A stretch of DNA of 7,242 nt from an uncultured Synergistales bacterium (lineage in GTDB: Bacteria; Synergistota; Synergistia; Synergistales; Aminobacteriaceae), in NCBI GenBank assembly GCA_905234205.1, contig CAJOGG010000066.1, positions 1-7,242 on the forward strand, given 5' to 3'. Position numbers and translations under genes: made by a program. Shown here piece after piece: positions 6,031 to 7,242 of this stretch. Positions within the stretch are counted from its first letter, which is position 1. Every line of letters begins with the position of its first letter. The notes below the pieces were generated by a model. That model saw only the letters and a list, made by a program, of their open reading frames with translations, ran no database searches and had not been told where the DNA came from.

Positions 6031-7242
6031 ATGAATTACGACGTAATAATAATAGGCTCCGGAATAACTGGCGCGACTCTTGCCCGGGAACTCTCTAAAT
6101 ATAAATTGCGGATGTGCGTTCTCGATAAGGCCTCTGAACTTCCAGCAGGGGCTAGTCGTGCGAATAGTTCAATGATTCACGGAGGCTTTGACGATAAACC
6201 CGGGACTGTTAAAGCAAAATTTTGTGTGCAGGGAAATAAATTATGGCACAAGCTCAAAGATGAACTCGATATTCACATGGACGAATGCGGCTCTTATGTC
6301 TGTGCGTTCAATGATGACGAGATTAAGCACCTTGAGAAATTATTAGAGCAAGGAAAAATTAACGGCGATCCAGGAATCGAAATAATAACTGGCGATAAAT
6401 TACGGGAGAAAGAACCAAACGTTTCAGGCGAAATTGTGGCGGCTTTATGGTCACCGGCGGCGGCGATAATAAATAACTTTGAGGCCGTCAACGCTATGAT
6501 CGAGAGCGCGAAAATCAACGGGGCTGAATTACATTTAGAGACTCTCGTTACTGGATTACTATTTGACGAGAAAAATAACGTTAGAGGCGTAACCACAAAT
6601 AAAGGCGAGTTTCTTGCACCAGTCGTTATTAACGCGGGCGGAGTTCATTCAGGCGAAATAGCGTCATGGGCTGGCGATACAAGTTTCAAAATCATTCCCA
6701 CTAAAGGCGAATACTTCCTACTTGACCGAAGCACACGAGGTATCATTCATAGTTTCCTGTTCTCTTGTCCGTCAAAACTTGGCAAGGGAATAACCGTGTT
6801 ACAGACTGCTGAAGGAAATTTGATGTCAGGCCCGACTGCTAGCGAACAAGACGATCCCGACGATACTGCTACAACTGCTGATGGCTTGGCCGAAGTCTTA
6901 AAGGGTGCGCGGAGACTCGTTCCTAGTTTCCCGATCAATCTCAACATAACAACTTTTGCGGGCGTTAGAGCTAATACCGCGTCAGGAGATTTTGAGATAC
7001 ATACGTTGAAGAGTCCAAGAGGTTTTGTGAACGTTGCAGGGATTAAATCACCGGGCTTCACTTCATCACCAGCAATAGCAGCTTACGTAGCAGAATTATT
7101 AAAGGAAGAACTAGCCGACCGAATAAAACTTATACCCAACGAAAAATTTATTCCCGAACGAAAAAATATCCCGCGATTCTTGTATCTAAGCATGGACGAG
7201 CGAAAAGAGTTGGCCAAGAAAGATCCTACATACGCTCCAATA
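6031..7242 (+). CDS. GlpA-like FAD-dependent oxidoreductase (first 404 residues, C-terminus beyond window)
   Basis: The frame opens at ATG 6031 with AAAGGA 7 bases upstream and is still open at the last base. The N-terminus is a dinucleotide-binding fold: GSGITG (9-14) with an acidic Asp32 ending strand 2. ASRANSSMIHGGFDDKPG (41-58) matches the FAD/substrate segment of glycerol-3-phosphate dehydrogenase-like DAO proteins. Further family marks are NAGG (201-204), a GKGITV stretch followed by GNLMSGPTA, FAGVRA, and GIKSPGFTSSPA (337-348), which closes the FAD site. Full-length relatives have about 480-500 residues and often end in a cysteine-rich [2Fe-2S] BFD-like domain, which would lie past the window. 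In anaerobes such proteins often neighbour a second FAD oxidoreductase and a DUF1667 protein. The substrate is unproven; glycerol 3-phosphate or a related 2-hydroxy compound is the usual guess. It is probably co-transcribed with the phosphatase 22 bases upstream. Confidence 0.88.
   Translation, partial: MNYDVIIIGSGITGATLARELSKYKLRMCVLDKASELPAGASRANSSMIHGGFDDKPGTVKAKFCVQGNKLWHKLKDELDIHMDECGSYVCAFNDDEIKHLEKLLEQGKINGDPGIEIITGDKLREKEPNVSGEIVAALWSPAAAIINNFEAVNAMIESAKINGAELHLETLVTGLLFDEKNNVRGVTTNKGEFLAPVVINAGGVHSGEIASWAGDTSFKIIPTKGEYFLLDRSTRGIIHSFLFSCPSKLGKGITVLQTAEGNLMSGPTASEQDDPDDTATTADGLAEVLKGARRLVPSFPINLNITTFAGVRANTASGDFEIHTLKSPRGFVNVAGIKSPGFTSSPAIAAYVAELLKEELADRIKLIPNEKFIPERKNIPRFLYLSMDERKELAKKDPTYAPI

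Noticed and set aside
6294..7061. Two minus-strand open frames opposite the GlpA-like gene.
   Set aside because: The plus-strand frame is continuous from 6031 to the window end with conserved FAD motifs, so these are shadows.

Overview
The window looks like an ordinary chromosomal stretch of an anaerobic bacterium. It carries a flavodoxin/ferredoxin fusion, a small nitroreductase, an HxlR-type regulator, an alanine/glycine:cation symporter and a GlpA-like FAD oxidoreductase. This mix is common in obligate anaerobes such as Clostridia (Bacillota) and Synergistota. Base composition is moderate to AT-leaning and Shine-Dalgarno sequences are strong (AGGAGA). The phylum cannot be fixed from the sequence alone. 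No RNA genes, CRISPR arrays, insertion sequences or phage genes are visible.

Left part (1-2378, minus strand, read right to left): a tightly packed redox operon. In transcription order it holds a metallo-beta-lactamase-fold hydrolase lacking its N-terminus (2253-1711), a shortened nitroreductase (1707-1327), a 50-codon C-terminal remnant of an unidentified gene (1331-1179), an intact EFR1-type flavodoxin/2x[4Fe-4S] protein (1163-342) and a ferritin-like protein that runs off the left edge (329-1). Gaps are 3 to 15 bases, and one junction overlaps by 5. An HxlR-family regulator (2379-2774, plus strand) diverges from the operon and is the obvious candidate to control it.

Middle (2690-4102, minus strand): an intact AGCS-family amino acid:cation symporter. 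Its 3' end overlaps that of the HxlR frame by 85 bases, tail to tail. It diverges from the gene to its right across a 139-base intergenic region with a perfect TATAAT on the minus strand.

Right part (4242-7242, plus strand): a membrane-anchored SpoIIE/RsbU-type PP2C phosphatase with a large extracytoplasmic sensor. After 22 bases comes a GlpA-like FAD-dependent oxidoreductase that is cut by the window end.

The most striking point is that every gene from about 1179 to 2774 appears to lack a block of its family's normal sequence: the HxlR winged helix, the MBL N-terminus, the nitroreductase middle and most of an unknown gene. Genes on both sides look complete wherever the window shows them. 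In two of the genes the reading frame is kept across the apparent gaps. This is either local decay by short-repeat deletion or an assembly artefact. I do not see a convincing new multi-gene system; the remaining findings are modest.
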